Positions 17,674 to 25,738 of a DNA stretch of 64,000 nucleotides are shown here, one piece after another (within the stretch, counting starts at the first letter, position 1; every line of letters begins with the position of its first letter). The notes under the pieces are model-generated. The model was not told the DNA's origin. It saw only the letters and a program-made list of their open reading frames with translations, and did no database searches. This stretch comes from DATEEW01 sp035273665 (GTDB lineage: Bacteria; Pseudomonadota; Gammaproteobacteria; Burkholderiales; SG8-39), in the NCBI GenBank assembly GCA_035273665.1, contig DATEOW010000006.1:123280-187279 (forward strand), written 5' to 3'. The position numbers and the translations under genes were made by a program.

Positions 17674-18573
17674 ATGAGCTGGATTTCGCTCATTCTTGAA
17701 GCCCCCGCCGCGCACGCGGATCGCTTATCGGAAGCACTCATTGAACACGGCGCCCTGTCTGTGAGTGTTGAAGACGCGGCTGCCGGCACACCGGAAGAAC
17801 AACCGCTATTCGGGGAACCGGGGGCGTCGCTCGAAACGATGTGGGCGCGTAGCACCGTTCGCGCGCTCTGCGCCTCCGAAACAGACGTGAACGCCATGCT
17901 GAGGGCCGCTAGCATCGATTGCGGTATTGAACCGCCTCCCTACCGAATCGAAGGCGTGCCCGAGCAAGACTGGGTGCGCGTTACCCAAGCGCAGTTCGAG
18001 CCGATACAGATCACGCCTCGCCTATGGATCGTCCCTTCTTGGCATGCGATCACGGAGCCGAACGCCGTCAACCTCGTATTGGATCCGGGTCTCGCTTTCG
18101 GAACCGGCAGCCATCCCACCACGCGGCTTTGTCTACGGTGGCTTGAGGCGCGCGTCGCGCCGGGAATGACGATGCTCGACTATGGGTGTGGGTCCGGTAT
18201 TCTTGCGATCGCCGCGGCGAAGTTTGGCGCCATCAACGTGATGGGCGTCGACATCGATCCGGTCGCAGTGAATCAGGCGCGGTTGAATGCCGAACGCAAT
18301 CAGGTTGAAGCATGCTTCATTGGTACTGAGGAAAGTCTCTCGTACGAGGGGAACATCGTCGCAGCCAATATTCTTGCTATGCCGCTAAAACTGCTCGCGC
18401 CCCTGCTTGCCTCACATTGCAAACCGGGTGGACGCATCGTGCTGGCGGGCCTACTTGACTCGCAAGACGAAGAAGTCGCCGAGGCATATCGGCCTTGGTT
18501 TGAAATGTCCGTGTACGCGCGCGAAGAAGGCTGGACAGCGCTCGAAGGTCTTCGCCTGGAATCACCGCAATGA
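17674..18573 (+). CDS. prmA: Ribosomal protein L11 methyltransferase
   Basis: SAM-dependent trimethylation of ribosomal protein L11. The 299-residue protein has an N-terminal L11-recognition domain and a Rossmann methyltransferase domain with DPGLAFGTGSHPTTRLCL, the SAM motif DYGCGSGILAIAAAKFGA, VDIDPVAVNQARLNAERN and the post-motif VAANILAMPL (the family NI.A..L element). It follows accC by 7 bases and overlaps the next gene by four. Confidence 0.95.
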   Translation: MSWISLILEAPAAHADRLSEALIEHGALSVSVEDAAAGTPEEQPLFGEPGASLETMWARSTVRALCASETDVNAMLRAASIDCGIEPPPYRIEGVPEQDWVRVTQAQFEPIQITPRLWIVPSWHAITEPNAVNLVLDPGLAFGTGSHPTTRLCLRWLEARVAPGMTMLDYGCGSGILAIAAAKFGAINVMGVDIDPVAVNQARLNAERNQVEACFIGTEESLSYEGNIVAANILAMPLKLLAPLLASHCKPGGRIVLAGLLDSQDEEVAEAYRPWFEMSVYAREEGWTALEGLRLESPQ

Positions 18574-19364
18574 AGATGGTGACCACTTGTCCCGCGTGTG
18601 GCACATCGTTTCGCATTCACCGGGATCAGATCGACGCGCGCGGCGGACAGGTGCGCTGCGGTCATTGCACCGTGGTGTTCGACGCCAACATGTACCTGGA
18701 GGTAGAGCCCGAGCACCCACCGCCCATGCCCGTCGAATCCGTACCTCCGCGGGAAGAAAGTCATATCGCGCAGACTGATGAAATCGAGCCGACCCAACCC
18801 CTGCCGCCAGTCGGCGAGGCGGGCGTCGACGATGAGCCTGTACTTCTTGAAGAACTCGGTTTCGCCCCCCCTAAGCCAGCCTCTCGAGCCGATCGCCTGA
18901 TCTGGGGTACGCTCGCCGCGGTGTTGGCCGTCCTCCTGATTGCACAATTGATTTTCCATTTTCGGATCGAGATCGCCGTCGCGGCGCCCGAACTGAAGCC
19001 CATGCTTGAAGAGGCGTGCGCCATCATGGGCTGTGTGGTGCCATTACCGGCGCGGGCCGATTTTATTAGTATCGAAGCGGATGACATGCAGTTCGATAGC
19101 GGGCGTCCCAATCGGTTGACGCTTACGGCGGTGCTCCGAAACCGCGCCGATTTTGACCAGGCTTTCCCCATCATCGAGCTGACTTTGACCGACGAGGCGC
19201 AAAGCACCGTCTCGCGCAGGCTATTAGAACCTGCCGATTATTTGGCTGAGACCTTAAAAGCCAAGTCTGCTTTCGCTGCCAATAGCGAGATCGCGATCAA
19301 GCTGCACATCCAGACCGAAGGCGTGAGTGCCAGCGGGTACCGGATGGAAGTGCTGTATCCCTGA
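18570..19364 (+). CDS. Zinc-ribbon membrane protein, DUF3426
   Basis: A 264-residue protein of unknown function. The N-terminus is an MJ0042-type zinc ribbon (CPACGTSFRI ... VRCGHCTVVFDA) followed by an acidic, Pro-rich region to about residue 105. A single transmembrane helix (LIWGTLAAVLAVLLIAQLIF) and an extracytoplasmic DUF3426 beta domain complete it. The plan suggests a cytosolic zinc finger tethered to a periplasmic domain. It is coupled to prmA by an ATGA overlap, as in many betaproteobacteria. The zinc ribbon and topology are seen; the role is unknown. Confidence 0.87.
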   Translation: MKMVTTCPACGTSFRIHRDQIDARGGQVRCGHCTVVFDANMYLEVEPEHPPPMPVESVPPREESHIAQTDEIEPTQPLPPVGEAGVDDEPVLLEELGFAPPKPASRADRLIWGTLAAVLAVLLIAQLIFHFRIEIAVAAPELKPMLEEACAIMGCVVPLPARADFISIEADDMQFDSGRPNRLTLTAVLRNRADFDQAFPIIELTLTDEAQSTVSRRLLEPADYLAETLKAKSAFAANSEIAIKLHIQTEGVSASGYRMEVLYP

Positions 19365-19440
19365 GCCCGCTGATAAGTGGCCGCTTAAATAGGCTATTCT
19401 TAGGCCCCCTTTTTTTACAACTACAAAGCAGGAGCATTTC

Positions 19441-19941
19441 ATGGCGAGCGTCACGCTGGGCGGCAAGCCCGTACAAATAGCAGGTAATCTTCCGGCGGTC
19501 GGGCAAACCGCCCCCGATTTCAGTCTTGTCGGCAAAGATCTCAAAACCATCACATTGGGTGACTTCGCCGGCAAACGCAAAGTGCTCAATATTGTGCCGA
19601 GCTTGGACACACCGACCTGCGCTACTTCTACGCGAAAGTTCAACGAACAAGCAGGCAAGCTCCCTAACACCGTCGTACTGGTAATTTCCGCCGATCTGCC
19701 TTTCGCGATGGGCCGCTTCTGCTCCGTCGAGAATATCGACAATGTCATTCCGGCCTCGCTATTCCGTAATCGCGAGTTCCTCAAGAACTACGGGGTCGAT
19801 ATCACCGATGGTCCGTTGATGGGTGTCTCCGCCCGCGCGGTTGTTGTGCTGGACGAGAACAACAAGGTCTTGCACTCCGAACTGGTTTCCGAAATCAAGA
19901 ACGAACCCAATTACGACGCGGCATTGGCTGCGCTGAAATAA
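19441..19941 (+). CDS. tpx: Thiol peroxidase
   Basis: Thioredoxin-dependent lipid/alkyl hydroperoxide reductase of the peroxiredoxin superfamily, 166 residues. The peroxidatic cysteine is C60 in PSLDTPTCATSTRKFNE, and the resolving cysteine lies in MGRFCSVEN, the usual atypical 2-Cys arrangement. An AGGAG site lies 6 bases before the ATG. It probably has its own promoter in the 76-base gap after the DUF3426 gene and is followed by a terminator hairpin. Confidence 0.95.
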   Translation: MASVTLGGKPVQIAGNLPAVGQTAPDFSLVGKDLKTITLGDFAGKRKVLNIVPSLDTPTCATSTRKFNEQAGKLPNTVVLVISADLPFAMGRFCSVENIDNVIPASLFRNREFLKNYGVDITDGPLMGVSARAVVVLDENNKVLHSELVSEIKNEPNYDAALAALK

Positions 19942-19946
19942 TCCGA

Positions 19947-19984
19947 AGGGCGCGGTACGCTGCGCCCTCGCTCTTTCTTTCTTC
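19947..19984 (+). terminator. Probable rho-independent terminator after tpx
   Basis: AGGGCGC at 19947-19953 pairs with GCGCCCT at 19962-19968 across an 8-base loop; a T-rich tract (CTCTTTCTTTCTT) follows. It lies in the 45-base gap between tpx and the kinase gene. Confidence 0.7.
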
Positions 19985-19986
19985 TC

Positions 19987-20919
19987 ATGCGCACACTTAT
20001 TTGCGGTTCCATTGCCTACGACAACATCATGGTGTTTCAAGGGCGATTCAAGGATCAGATTCTTCCCGAGCAGGTACACATCCTCAATGTTTCTTTTCTC
20101 GTGCCCGAACTACGACGCGAGTTTGGCGGCTGCGCAGGCAATATCGCTTACAACCTCAAGCTACTCGGCGCTGATCCGCTGATCATGGCCACCGTCGGCG
20201 CGGACGCAGGTGCCTATATCGAACGCATGGATTCGCTCGGTCTGGATCGTGAACACGTGCAGCTCGTGCCGGGGACCTTGACCGCGCAAGCTTTTATTAC
20301 GACCGATCTCGACGATAACCAGATCACCGCCTTTCACCCGGGGGCGATGAATCTGTCTCACGCCAATACCATCAGCGATTCAATCGACGCCGACTTAGCG
20401 ATCGTCGCGCCCGATGGACGAGAGGGAATGCTGTCGCACGTCGCGCAGTTAGCCAAGGCGCGTATCCCATTCATCTTCGACCCCGGCCAAGGCTTGCCCA
20501 TGTTTAACGGGGCAGAACTGTCCGACATGATCGACAAGGCGTCCTACGTGGCCGTCAACGATTACGAAGGGCGGATGCTGGAGGAACGCACGGGCAAATC
20601 GCTTGGGGAACTTGCGCAGGGCGTGGAAGCTCTTATTGTCACCAAAGGGGCGCTGGGTTCAGAAATCCTGAGCCACGGAGAACGAGTGAATATCCCCTGC
20701 GTAACGCCTGAGGCCGTCGTCGATCCGACCGGTTGTGGCGATGCCTACCGGGCCGGACTTTTGTTTGGTATTGGCGCAGGCTTCGATTGGCGTAAAACCG
20801 GCCAACTGGCATCGTTGATGGGCGCGTTGAAAGTCGCTTCCAGGGGCGCGCAAAACCATGTGGCAAGTCGGGAACAGATCGGCGACTTGTACAGCAAGCA
20901 CTTCGGTGAGTCGTTGTAG
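19987..20919 (+). CDS. PfkB-family carbohydrate/nucleoside kinase
   Basis: A 310-residue ribokinase-family kinase. The N-terminal PfkB element EFGGCAGNIAYNLKLLGA and the C-terminal DPTGCGDAYRAGLLFG, holding the catalytic Asp and anion hole, are intact, so it should phosphorylate a hydroxyl using ATP. The overall sequence resembles bacterial proteins annotated as adenosine or sugar kinase, but the substrate cannot be decided here. The ATG has no evident ribosome site; the preceding bases are the T-rich end of the tpx terminator. Confidence 0.85.
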   Translation: MRTLICGSIAYDNIMVFQGRFKDQILPEQVHILNVSFLVPELRREFGGCAGNIAYNLKLLGADPLIMATVGADAGAYIERMDSLGLDREHVQLVPGTLTAQAFITTDLDDNQITAFHPGAMNLSHANTISDSIDADLAIVAPDGREGMLSHVAQLAKARIPFIFDPGQGLPMFNGAELSDMIDKASYVAVNDYEGRMLEERTGKSLGELAQGVEALIVTKGALGSEILSHGERVNIPCVTPEAVVDPTGCGDAYRAGLLFGIGAGFDWRKTGQLASLMGALKVASRGAQNHVASREQIGDLYSKHFGESL

Positions 20920-20940
20920 TGAGTTTGAAGGAGTTTGAAA

Positions 20941-21390
20941 ATGGGTACGAGATTCTTAGTGGCCGCGGTGGCAACGCTAATTTTGGCCGGGTGTGTCAGC
21001 AGCAATTCCGGTAGCGTTTATTCGCGCGACGAAGCGCGGCGCGAAGCGACGATTCGCGAGGGCGTCGTCGACAGCGTGCGATCCGTGACGCTCGAAGGCA
21101 CCAAATCGCCAGTCGGTACGCTTGCCGGCGGCGCTGTTGGCGGCATCGCCGGGTCTAACATCGGCGGTGGTAGCGGCCGCGCGGTTGGAGCGATACTCGG
21201 CGCGGTCGCGGGAGGCATGGTTGGCTCTGCGGCCGAAGAGGGCATTACGCGCAAAGCCGGTTATGAAATCACCGTTCGACTGAATAACGGCGAGCTGCGC
21301 TCCATCGTTCAGGAAGCGGACGAAGAGTTTCGCGTCGGCGAGCGCGTCCGTCTTGTTTCTCAAGGCGGCGTCACTCGCGTGACGCACTAA
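20941..21390 (+). CDS. Glycine-zipper outer-membrane lipoprotein (SlyB/Pcp-like)
   Basis: A 149-residue lipoprotein. The signal peptide ends in the lipobox LAGC (Cys at about 20). The middle carries a glycine-zipper stretch from about 62 to 100 (GGAVGGIAGSNIGGG, GAILGAVAGGMVG), the membrane-inserting motif of the Rick_17kDa/SlyB class, and a short C-terminal beta domain follows. A GAAGGAG site lies 7 bases upstream of the ATG at 20941. Role presumably in outer-membrane integrity. A strong terminator follows. Confidence 0.88.
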   Translation: MGTRFLVAAVATLILAGCVSSNSGSVYSRDEARREATIREGVVDSVRSVTLEGTKSPVGTLAGGAVGGIAGSNIGGGSGRAVGAILGAVAGGMVGSAAEEGITRKAGYEITVRLNNGELRSIVQEADEEFRVGERVRLVSQGGVTRVTH

Positions 21391-21405
21391 TAAACGATAT
21401 CTTCT

Positions 21406-21434
21406 AAAAAGCCGCGCCATCGCGGCTTTTTTAT
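21406..21434 (+). terminator. Rho-independent terminator
   Basis: GCCGCG-CCAT-CGCGGC at 21411-21426 with A-tract upstream and six T's downstream, just before the acyltransferase start. Confidence 0.88.
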
Positions 21435-21439
21435 TGCCT

Positions 21440-22234
21440 ATGTCGCACGCTTCCATTCCTCGGCGCAGTATCCGGCTTCTACGTTTAGCGCTGCATGCAG
21501 CAAAAGCGTGGTGGATCGTACATGTGCATTTCCCGCGCGTAGATCAAGCCGCGAAAAACGCGCACATGAAAAAATGGTCCCGCCATTTGATGCGCGTACT
21601 GGGTCTTCGGGTGCAAGTCATCGGCAGCCCCTGTTCGCTTCACAATGTCCGCGTAGTCGTTGGCAACCATGTCTCTTGGCTCGACATCTTTCTTATCTAT
21701 ACCGAGACGCCCGGGCTCTTCGTCGCCAAATCGGAGATTCGTAATTGGCCGGTGATCGGTGGGCTAATCGATCGCGTGGGAACGCTGTTTATCGAACGGG
21801 GCAGCCCGCAACATGCGCGGAAAATCAATTCGCAAATTGTCGAAACGATTTCCGCAGGCCGAGTAATGTGCTTGTTCCCCGAAGGCGCGACGACCTGGGG
21901 CGACAGTGTGCTGCCGTTTCACGCCGCACTATTTCAACCGGCGATTGAAGCGCGCGCCAAGCTCTTGCCGGTGGCGCTGCGCTATAAAACTGGGGATGGG
22001 CAGCTCTGCACTGCAGCTTCTTATGCGGGGGAGACGACGCTTATTCAGTCGCTGTGGCGCATCGTGTCGCAGAGAAATATCGTCGCCGAACTGCACTTTT
22101 TGGATCCGATCGACGCGGCCGAGAGTGACCGACGGGAGCTGGCAGCGCAGTTGGAATCCATGATCGCTGAGCGACTGAGCATCCCCGTCATCCGCAGGCA
22201 CATTGGAACACCTGCTGATCCTCCAGACGAATAG
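21440..22234 (+). CDS. 1-acyl-sn-glycerol-3-phosphate acyltransferase (PlsC family)
   Basis: A 264-residue membrane-associated acyltransferase of phospholipid synthesis. The catalytic HX4D motif is NHVSWLDIFL, followed by the PlsC blocks FVAKSEIRNWPVIGGLIDRVGTLFIERG and LFPEGATTWGDSVLPFH. One N-terminal hydrophobic segment may anchor it. The ATG at 21440 is preferred over an in-frame TTG at 21434 that lies in the terminator tail. Its last 47 bases overlap the end of the convergent apaH. PlsC-like paralogues with other acyl acceptors (ornithine lipids, LPS) cannot be excluded. Confidence 0.88.
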   Translation: MSHASIPRRSIRLLRLALHAAKAWWIVHVHFPRVDQAAKNAHMKKWSRHLMRVLGLRVQVIGSPCSLHNVRVVVGNHVSWLDIFLIYTETPGLFVAKSEIRNWPVIGGLIDRVGTLFIERGSPQHARKINSQIVETISAGRVMCLFPEGATTWGDSVLPFHAALFQPAIEARAKLLPVALRYKTGDGQLCTAASYAGETTLIQSLWRIVSQRNIVAELHFLDPIDAAESDRRELAAQLESMIAERLSIPVIRRHIGTPADPPDE

Positions 22235-22988
22235 CGGTCAAACGGCCGCCCCACACACATCCGGTATCGAGCGCAAACAAATTCGGTTTAATCACCATGC
22301 CCAAGGCCGACCAATGTCCGAAGATGATCCGCACGTCCGTAGATCGACGCGTCGCCACTTCGAACCATGGCATATAACCCGGAGGCGCGCCGGCAGCCTC
22401 TCCCTTGGCTTTGAAATCCATGACACCTTCGGGTGTGCAAAAGCGCAGACGCGTCATCGCATTGACGATGACGCGCAGGCGATCCATCCCGCGCAACGAT
22501 TCATCCCAACAATTCGGTCTGCTCCCGTACAGCTCGGCAAAAAACATGTCCGCTGCTACGCCGTGCAGCTCCGCTTCGACTTCCGCTGCAAACTCTGCGG
22601 CTTGCGAAGCACTCCACTGTGGCAGCAATCCCGCATGCACCAGCAGATACTCATCCTCGCGATATAAGAGCGGGCGCATCCGCAACCAGTCGATCAACTC
22701 TTTTCGATCCGGCGCAGCGAGAATTTCATCCAGCGTGTCGTCCTCGCGTTTCTTGGCATAGCCTGCAGCGAGAGCCAGTAAATGCAAGTCGTGGTTGCCC
22801 TGGACAGTGACCGCCCGATTCCCCAAATCTTTTACGAAGCGCAAGACGGCGAGCGAGTCGGGACCGCGGTTGACCAGGTCGCCAGTAAACCAAAGACGAT
22901 CATGCGCCGCGTCGAATCGAATGATGCTCAGCAACGTATGCAAAGGCTGCATACAGCCTTGCAAGTCGCCGATCGCATAAGTTGCCAT
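22188..22988 (-). CDS. apaH: Symmetrical bis(5'-nucleosyl)-tetraphosphatase
   Basis: Hydrolyses Ap4A to ADP. The 266-residue calcineurin-like phosphoesterase has the metal-binding motifs GDLQGCMQPL, GDLVNRGPDSL and GNHDLHLL, and the C-terminal IFGHWSALG and DTGCVWGGRLTAIRL. It follows comM with a TAATG overlap and ends inside the convergent acyltransferase gene. Confidence 0.95.
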   Translation of the reverse strand: MATYAIGDLQGCMQPLHTLLSIIRFDAAHDRLWFTGDLVNRGPDSLAVLRFVKDLGNRAVTVQGNHDLHLLALAAGYAKKREDDTLDEILAAPDRKELIDWLRMRPLLYREDEYLLVHAGLLPQWSASQAAEFAAEVEAELHGVAADMFFAELYGSRPNCWDESLRGMDRLRVIVNAMTRLRFCTPEGVMDFKAKGEAAGAPPGYMPWFEVATRRSTDVRIIFGHWSALGMVIKPNLFALDTGCVWGGRLTAIRLEDQQVFQCACG

Positions 22989-24472
22989 TACAACCCCCGC
23001 CGATACTGAATCGCCTCAGCGACGTGCGCTTCTCCGATGCGTTGGTCTTGCGCGAGATCAGCGATGCTGCGTGCGAGTTTGAGAATGCGGTGATAAGCGC
23101 GTGCCGACAGTTGCAGACGGCTCATTGCGTTACGCAGCAAAGCCTCGGCGGAACTATCGGCGCGACAATGCATTTCGACCTCCTTCGCATCGAGCTCACC
23201 GTTGGCTTTGCCTTGGCGATTTAGCTGGATGGAAAACGCACGCTCTACGCGCGCGCGAACCACATTGCTGGATTCGCCGCTTTCGCCCTTGAGGTCGTCA
23301 TGAGGGACCACGGGTACTTCGATTTGCATATCGATTCGATCGAGAAGCGGTCCCGAAATCTTGCCGCGGTATCTTGCCACTTGATCGGGCGTACAGCGGC
23401 ATCGCTCGTTGTAATGGCCAAGATAACCGCAGGGGCAAGGGTTCATTGCGGCCACAAGTTGAAAGCGCGCGGGAAATTCCGCTTTATGTGCGGCCCGCGA
23501 AATGGACACGCGACCTGATTCCAAGGGTTCACGCAACACTTCGAGAACCCGCCTATCGAATTCCGGGAGTTCGTCAAGAAAGAGGATGCCCCGATGAGCC
23601 AACGATATTTCTCCGGGGCGGGGATCCGCACCGCCGCCGACCAATGCAACCGCCGAGGCGGTGTGATGCGGCGAGCGATAGGGGCGGTGACCCCAAGTCG
23701 ACGCATTGAAGCCACCGGCCAAAGATTGCAATGCCGCGGTTTCAAGCGCCTCTGCTTCACTCATAGATGGAAGCAGACTTGGCATGCGCGCCGCAAGCAT
23801 CGATTTGCCGGTGCCGGGAGGACCAATCATCAACAGACTGTGTTGCCCGGCAGCCGCGACTTCAACCGCGCGCTTCGCTTGCCGCTGCCCTTTGACCTCG
23901 GCAAGATCAGGGCCGACGTTGGCAATCTCCACCGCAGGACACGGCAAACGGGTGAGCGCCGATGTGCCGCTTAAATGTGCGCATACGGCCAAGAGACTGC
24001 CGGCGGGATACACCGCGGCGCTACGCACTAAGGCGGCCTCATCGCCACTCGCTCGCGGCAAAATAAAAGCGCGACCGCAGCGAGCGGCGCTATAGGTCAT
24101 CGCCAAGGCGCCGCGAATTGCGCGCAAATCCCCCGACAGGGAAAGCTCGCCGGCGAATTCGTATTCACTCAATTTTCCAGCGGGAATCTGTGCAGAAGCG
24201 GCGAGGATGCCGAGCGCGATGGGCAGATCGAAACGCCCACTTTCCTTCGGTAGATCCGCAGGCGCTAAGTTGACGGTGATCCGGCGCGCGGGGAATTCGA
24301 ATTTGCAGTTAACCAGCGCTGCGCGCACCCGATCTTTCGCTTCCTTCACTTCCGTATCGGGCAAGCCAACGATGGTGAAACTCGGCAGACCATTGGCCAG
24401 GTGAACTTCGACCGTTACGCTTGGCGCTTCGGCTCCTTGTAGCGCTCGGCTATGCAGAACTGCAAGCGCCAT
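22988..24472 (-). CDS. comM: ComM/YifB-family Mg-chelatase-like AAA+ helicase
   Basis: A 494-residue protein. ComM is a hexameric helicase that aids branch migration during natural transformation. The N-terminal Lon-like fold (VEVHLANGLPSFTIVGLPD) is followed by an Mg-chelatase-type AAA+ domain with Walker A GPPGTGKSMLAARMP, Walker B GILFLDELPEFDRRVL and a CPCGYLG/C-rich insertion (residues about 385-400). The start is the ATG at 24472; the frame runs 35 codons further into ubiK but that extension is shadow sequence. With dprA elsewhere in the window and the pil genes, this hints at transformation competence. Confidence 0.93.
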   Translation of the reverse strand: MALAVLHSRALQGAEAPSVTVEVHLANGLPSFTIVGLPDTEVKEAKDRVRAALVNCKFEFPARRITVNLAPADLPKESGRFDLPIALGILAASAQIPAGKLSEYEFAGELSLSGDLRAIRGALAMTYSAARCGRAFILPRASGDEAALVRSAAVYPAGSLLAVCAHLSGTSALTRLPCPAVEIANVGPDLAEVKGQRQAKRAVEVAAAGQHSLLMIGPPGTGKSMLAARMPSLLPSMSEAEALETAALQSLAGGFNASTWGHRPYRSPHHTASAVALVGGGADPRPGEISLAHRGILFLDELPEFDRRVLEVLREPLESGRVSISRAAHKAEFPARFQLVAAMNPCPCGYLGHYNERCRCTPDQVARYRGKISGPLLDRIDMQIEVPVVPHDDLKGESGESSNVVRARVERAFSIQLNRQGKANGELDAKEVEMHCRADSSAEALLRNAMSRLQLSARAYHRILKLARSIADLAQDQRIGEAHVAEAIQYRRGL

Positions 24473-24482
24473 AAAGCGGGGG

Positions 24483-24725
24483 CTACTGGTCCTTGCGCTG
24501 CGCCTCGGCGGCGGCCAGACGCGCTTCGAGTTCGGCAAGCTTTTCGCGGGTCCGCGCAAGCAGTTGCGCTTGCACATCGAACTCTTCCCGCGTCACCAAA
24601 TCGAGCCGGCTAAACGCCGAACTCATCATGGCCCGCAAATTCCGCTCAAGGTCTTTCGCCGGACTCTGGCTGAAGATTTCAGCCATGCGCCGGTTCAACT
24701 CTTCGAGGAATTCAGGCATTTGCAT
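24483..24725 (-). CDS. ubiK: Ubiquinone biosynthesis accessory factor UbiK
   Basis: An 80-residue helical protein (BMFP/YqiC family) that helps assemble the ubiquinone biosynthetic complex. The N-terminus FLEELNRRMAEIFSQSPAKDLERNLRAMM is the conserved amphipathic segment and the C-terminal half is a coiled coil ending in Ala/Glu-rich heptads. Either of two ATGs two codons apart could start it. comM follows after 10 bases; upstream lies the regulatory region of the divergent porin-glnK-amtB operon. Confidence 0.9.
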   Translation of the reverse strand: MQMPEFLEELNRRMAEIFSQSPAKDLERNLRAMMSSAFSRLDLVTREEFDVQAQLLARTREKLAELEARLAAAEAQRKDQ

Positions 24726-24774
24726 GCGGCGAGTCTAGCACGGCTCCTCGGACGCTCTTCGGACCGAGGACTTA

Positions 24775-24820
24775 GCACTGCGTTGGTGCCTGGCCTCAGC
24801 AACGCGCACCAACTTGAGGC
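24775..24820 (+). promoter_or_regulatory. Candidate NtrC enhancer: two dyads 31 bp apart
   Basis: Site 1, 24775-24789, reads GCAC-N7-GTGC, the exact half-sites of enterobacterial NtrC operators. Site 2, 24806-24820, reads GCAC-N7-AGGC (second half degenerate). Centres are 31 bp apart, about three helical turns, at roughly -127 and -96 from the predicted sigma-54 start, like the glnA enhancer. The match is seen in the sequence; NtrC binding is inferred. Confidence 0.75.
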
Positions 24821-24882
24821 CGTTTACCCCTCAATAAGCGGACCCCCTCTTGCAACCCTTTGATAATTCACTTGAATACAAC

Positions 24883-24898
24883 TGGCATATGAAATGCT
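24883..24898 (+). promoter_or_regulatory. Candidate sigma-54 promoter of porin-glnK-amtB
   Basis: TGGCATATGAAATGCT has TGGCA at -24 and TGC at -12 with the required 10 bases between GG and GC. The predicted start is near 24909, giving a 40-base leader to the porin ATG at 24949. Two NtrC-type dyads lie upstream, and the genes served are a PII protein and an ammonium transporter. Confidence 0.75.
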
Positions 24899-24948
24899 GA
24901 AAGGGCGCTGCTGTTATTTACTTCGCAAAACATGACAAGGGGCTCGGA

Positions 24949-25686
24949 ATGAAACAACTCTTAATGGCTGGAGCAGTTTGTGCGGCGATTGCTGCGCCAA
25001 TCTCCGCATCAGCGCAAGCAACCGCGGCGCCGGCCGCGCCAGCATCGCCACATACCGTCACTGGCAACTTCTCCATTGTGTCGGACTATCGTTTCCGCGG
25101 GTTATCGCAAACCGACCGCGGACCTGCTCTCCAAGGCGGCATCGACTATTCCCATGAAAGCGGTTTTTACCTGGGCAACTGGAACTCGAGCGTCGACAGC
25201 GGCATTTACACCGACGGCTCCGGTATTGAAATGGACTTCTACGGCGGCTTCAAGCCGGTGTTCGGCGATGTCACCTTGGACATCGGTGCGCTCTATTACT
25301 ACTACCCGCAAGCCGAAAATGGAGACGGTGACCGCTTCAATACTTTGGAAGCCTACGTCGGCGCCGCGTACGGACCGATCAGCGGAAAAATCTGGTACGG
25401 CGTCGGCAGCAAGTGGTTTGCCAGCGAAGACGCAGCGCACTCCATTTACTACGAAGTGAACGGCACTTTCCCCTTAGTAGAGAACCTTAGTCTCGCGGCG
25501 CATGTCGGCTACCAGGACGTGAAGGACGTCGACGATGCGGATTATTGGGATTTCAAGCTCGGTCTCACCTATGACTTGAGCGGATGGCTGCTCGGAGCCG
25601 CTGTAGTCGCAACGAATGCTGACGACGATGTTTACGGCCATTCGGGCGATACCACTGTCGTGGTTTCCGTCGGCAAAACATTCTGA
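24949..25686 (+). CDS. Gcw_chp/TorF-family outer-membrane porin
   Basis: A 245-residue exported beta-barrel protein. A signal peptide (about residues 1-23, ending ISASAQA) precedes an Ala/Pro-rich linker and then alternating beta strands of the TIGR02001 family: GNFSIVSDYRFRGLSQTDRG, QGGIDYSHESGFYLGNW and a C-terminal strand ending in Phe (VVVSVGKTF), as expected for BAM-dependent insertion. Placement between a sigma-54/NtrC control region and glnK-amtB suggests outer-membrane entry of ammonium or another nitrogen source, but the substrate has not been shown here. A G+C-rich palindrome lies between it and glnK. Confidence 0.87.
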   Translation: MKQLLMAGAVCAAIAAPISASAQATAAPAAPASPHTVTGNFSIVSDYRFRGLSQTDRGPALQGGIDYSHESGFYLGNWNSSVDSGIYTDGSGIEMDFYGGFKPVFGDVTLDIGALYYYYPQAENGDGDRFNTLEAYVGAAYGPISGKIWYGVGSKWFASEDAAHSIYYEVNGTFPLVENLSLAAHVGYQDVKDVDDADYWDFKLGLTYDLSGWLLGAAVVATNADDDVYGHSGDTTVVVSVGKTF

Positions 25687-25695
25687 TCGCAGGAC

Positions 25696-25713
25696 GGCCG
25701 GCGGCCGCCGGCC
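25696..25713. repeat. 18-bp perfect palindrome between porin and glnK
   Basis: GGCCGGCGGCCGCCGGCC is its own reverse complement and would fold to a very stable 7-bp stem in RNA. No T-run follows, so a full terminator is unlikely; it may protect or stall the transcript end and lower glnK-amtB relative to the porin, or be an IR in DNA. Confidence 0.6.
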
Positions 25714-25738
25714 ATCGCAATCTCAAGAGGGAGTTTTT

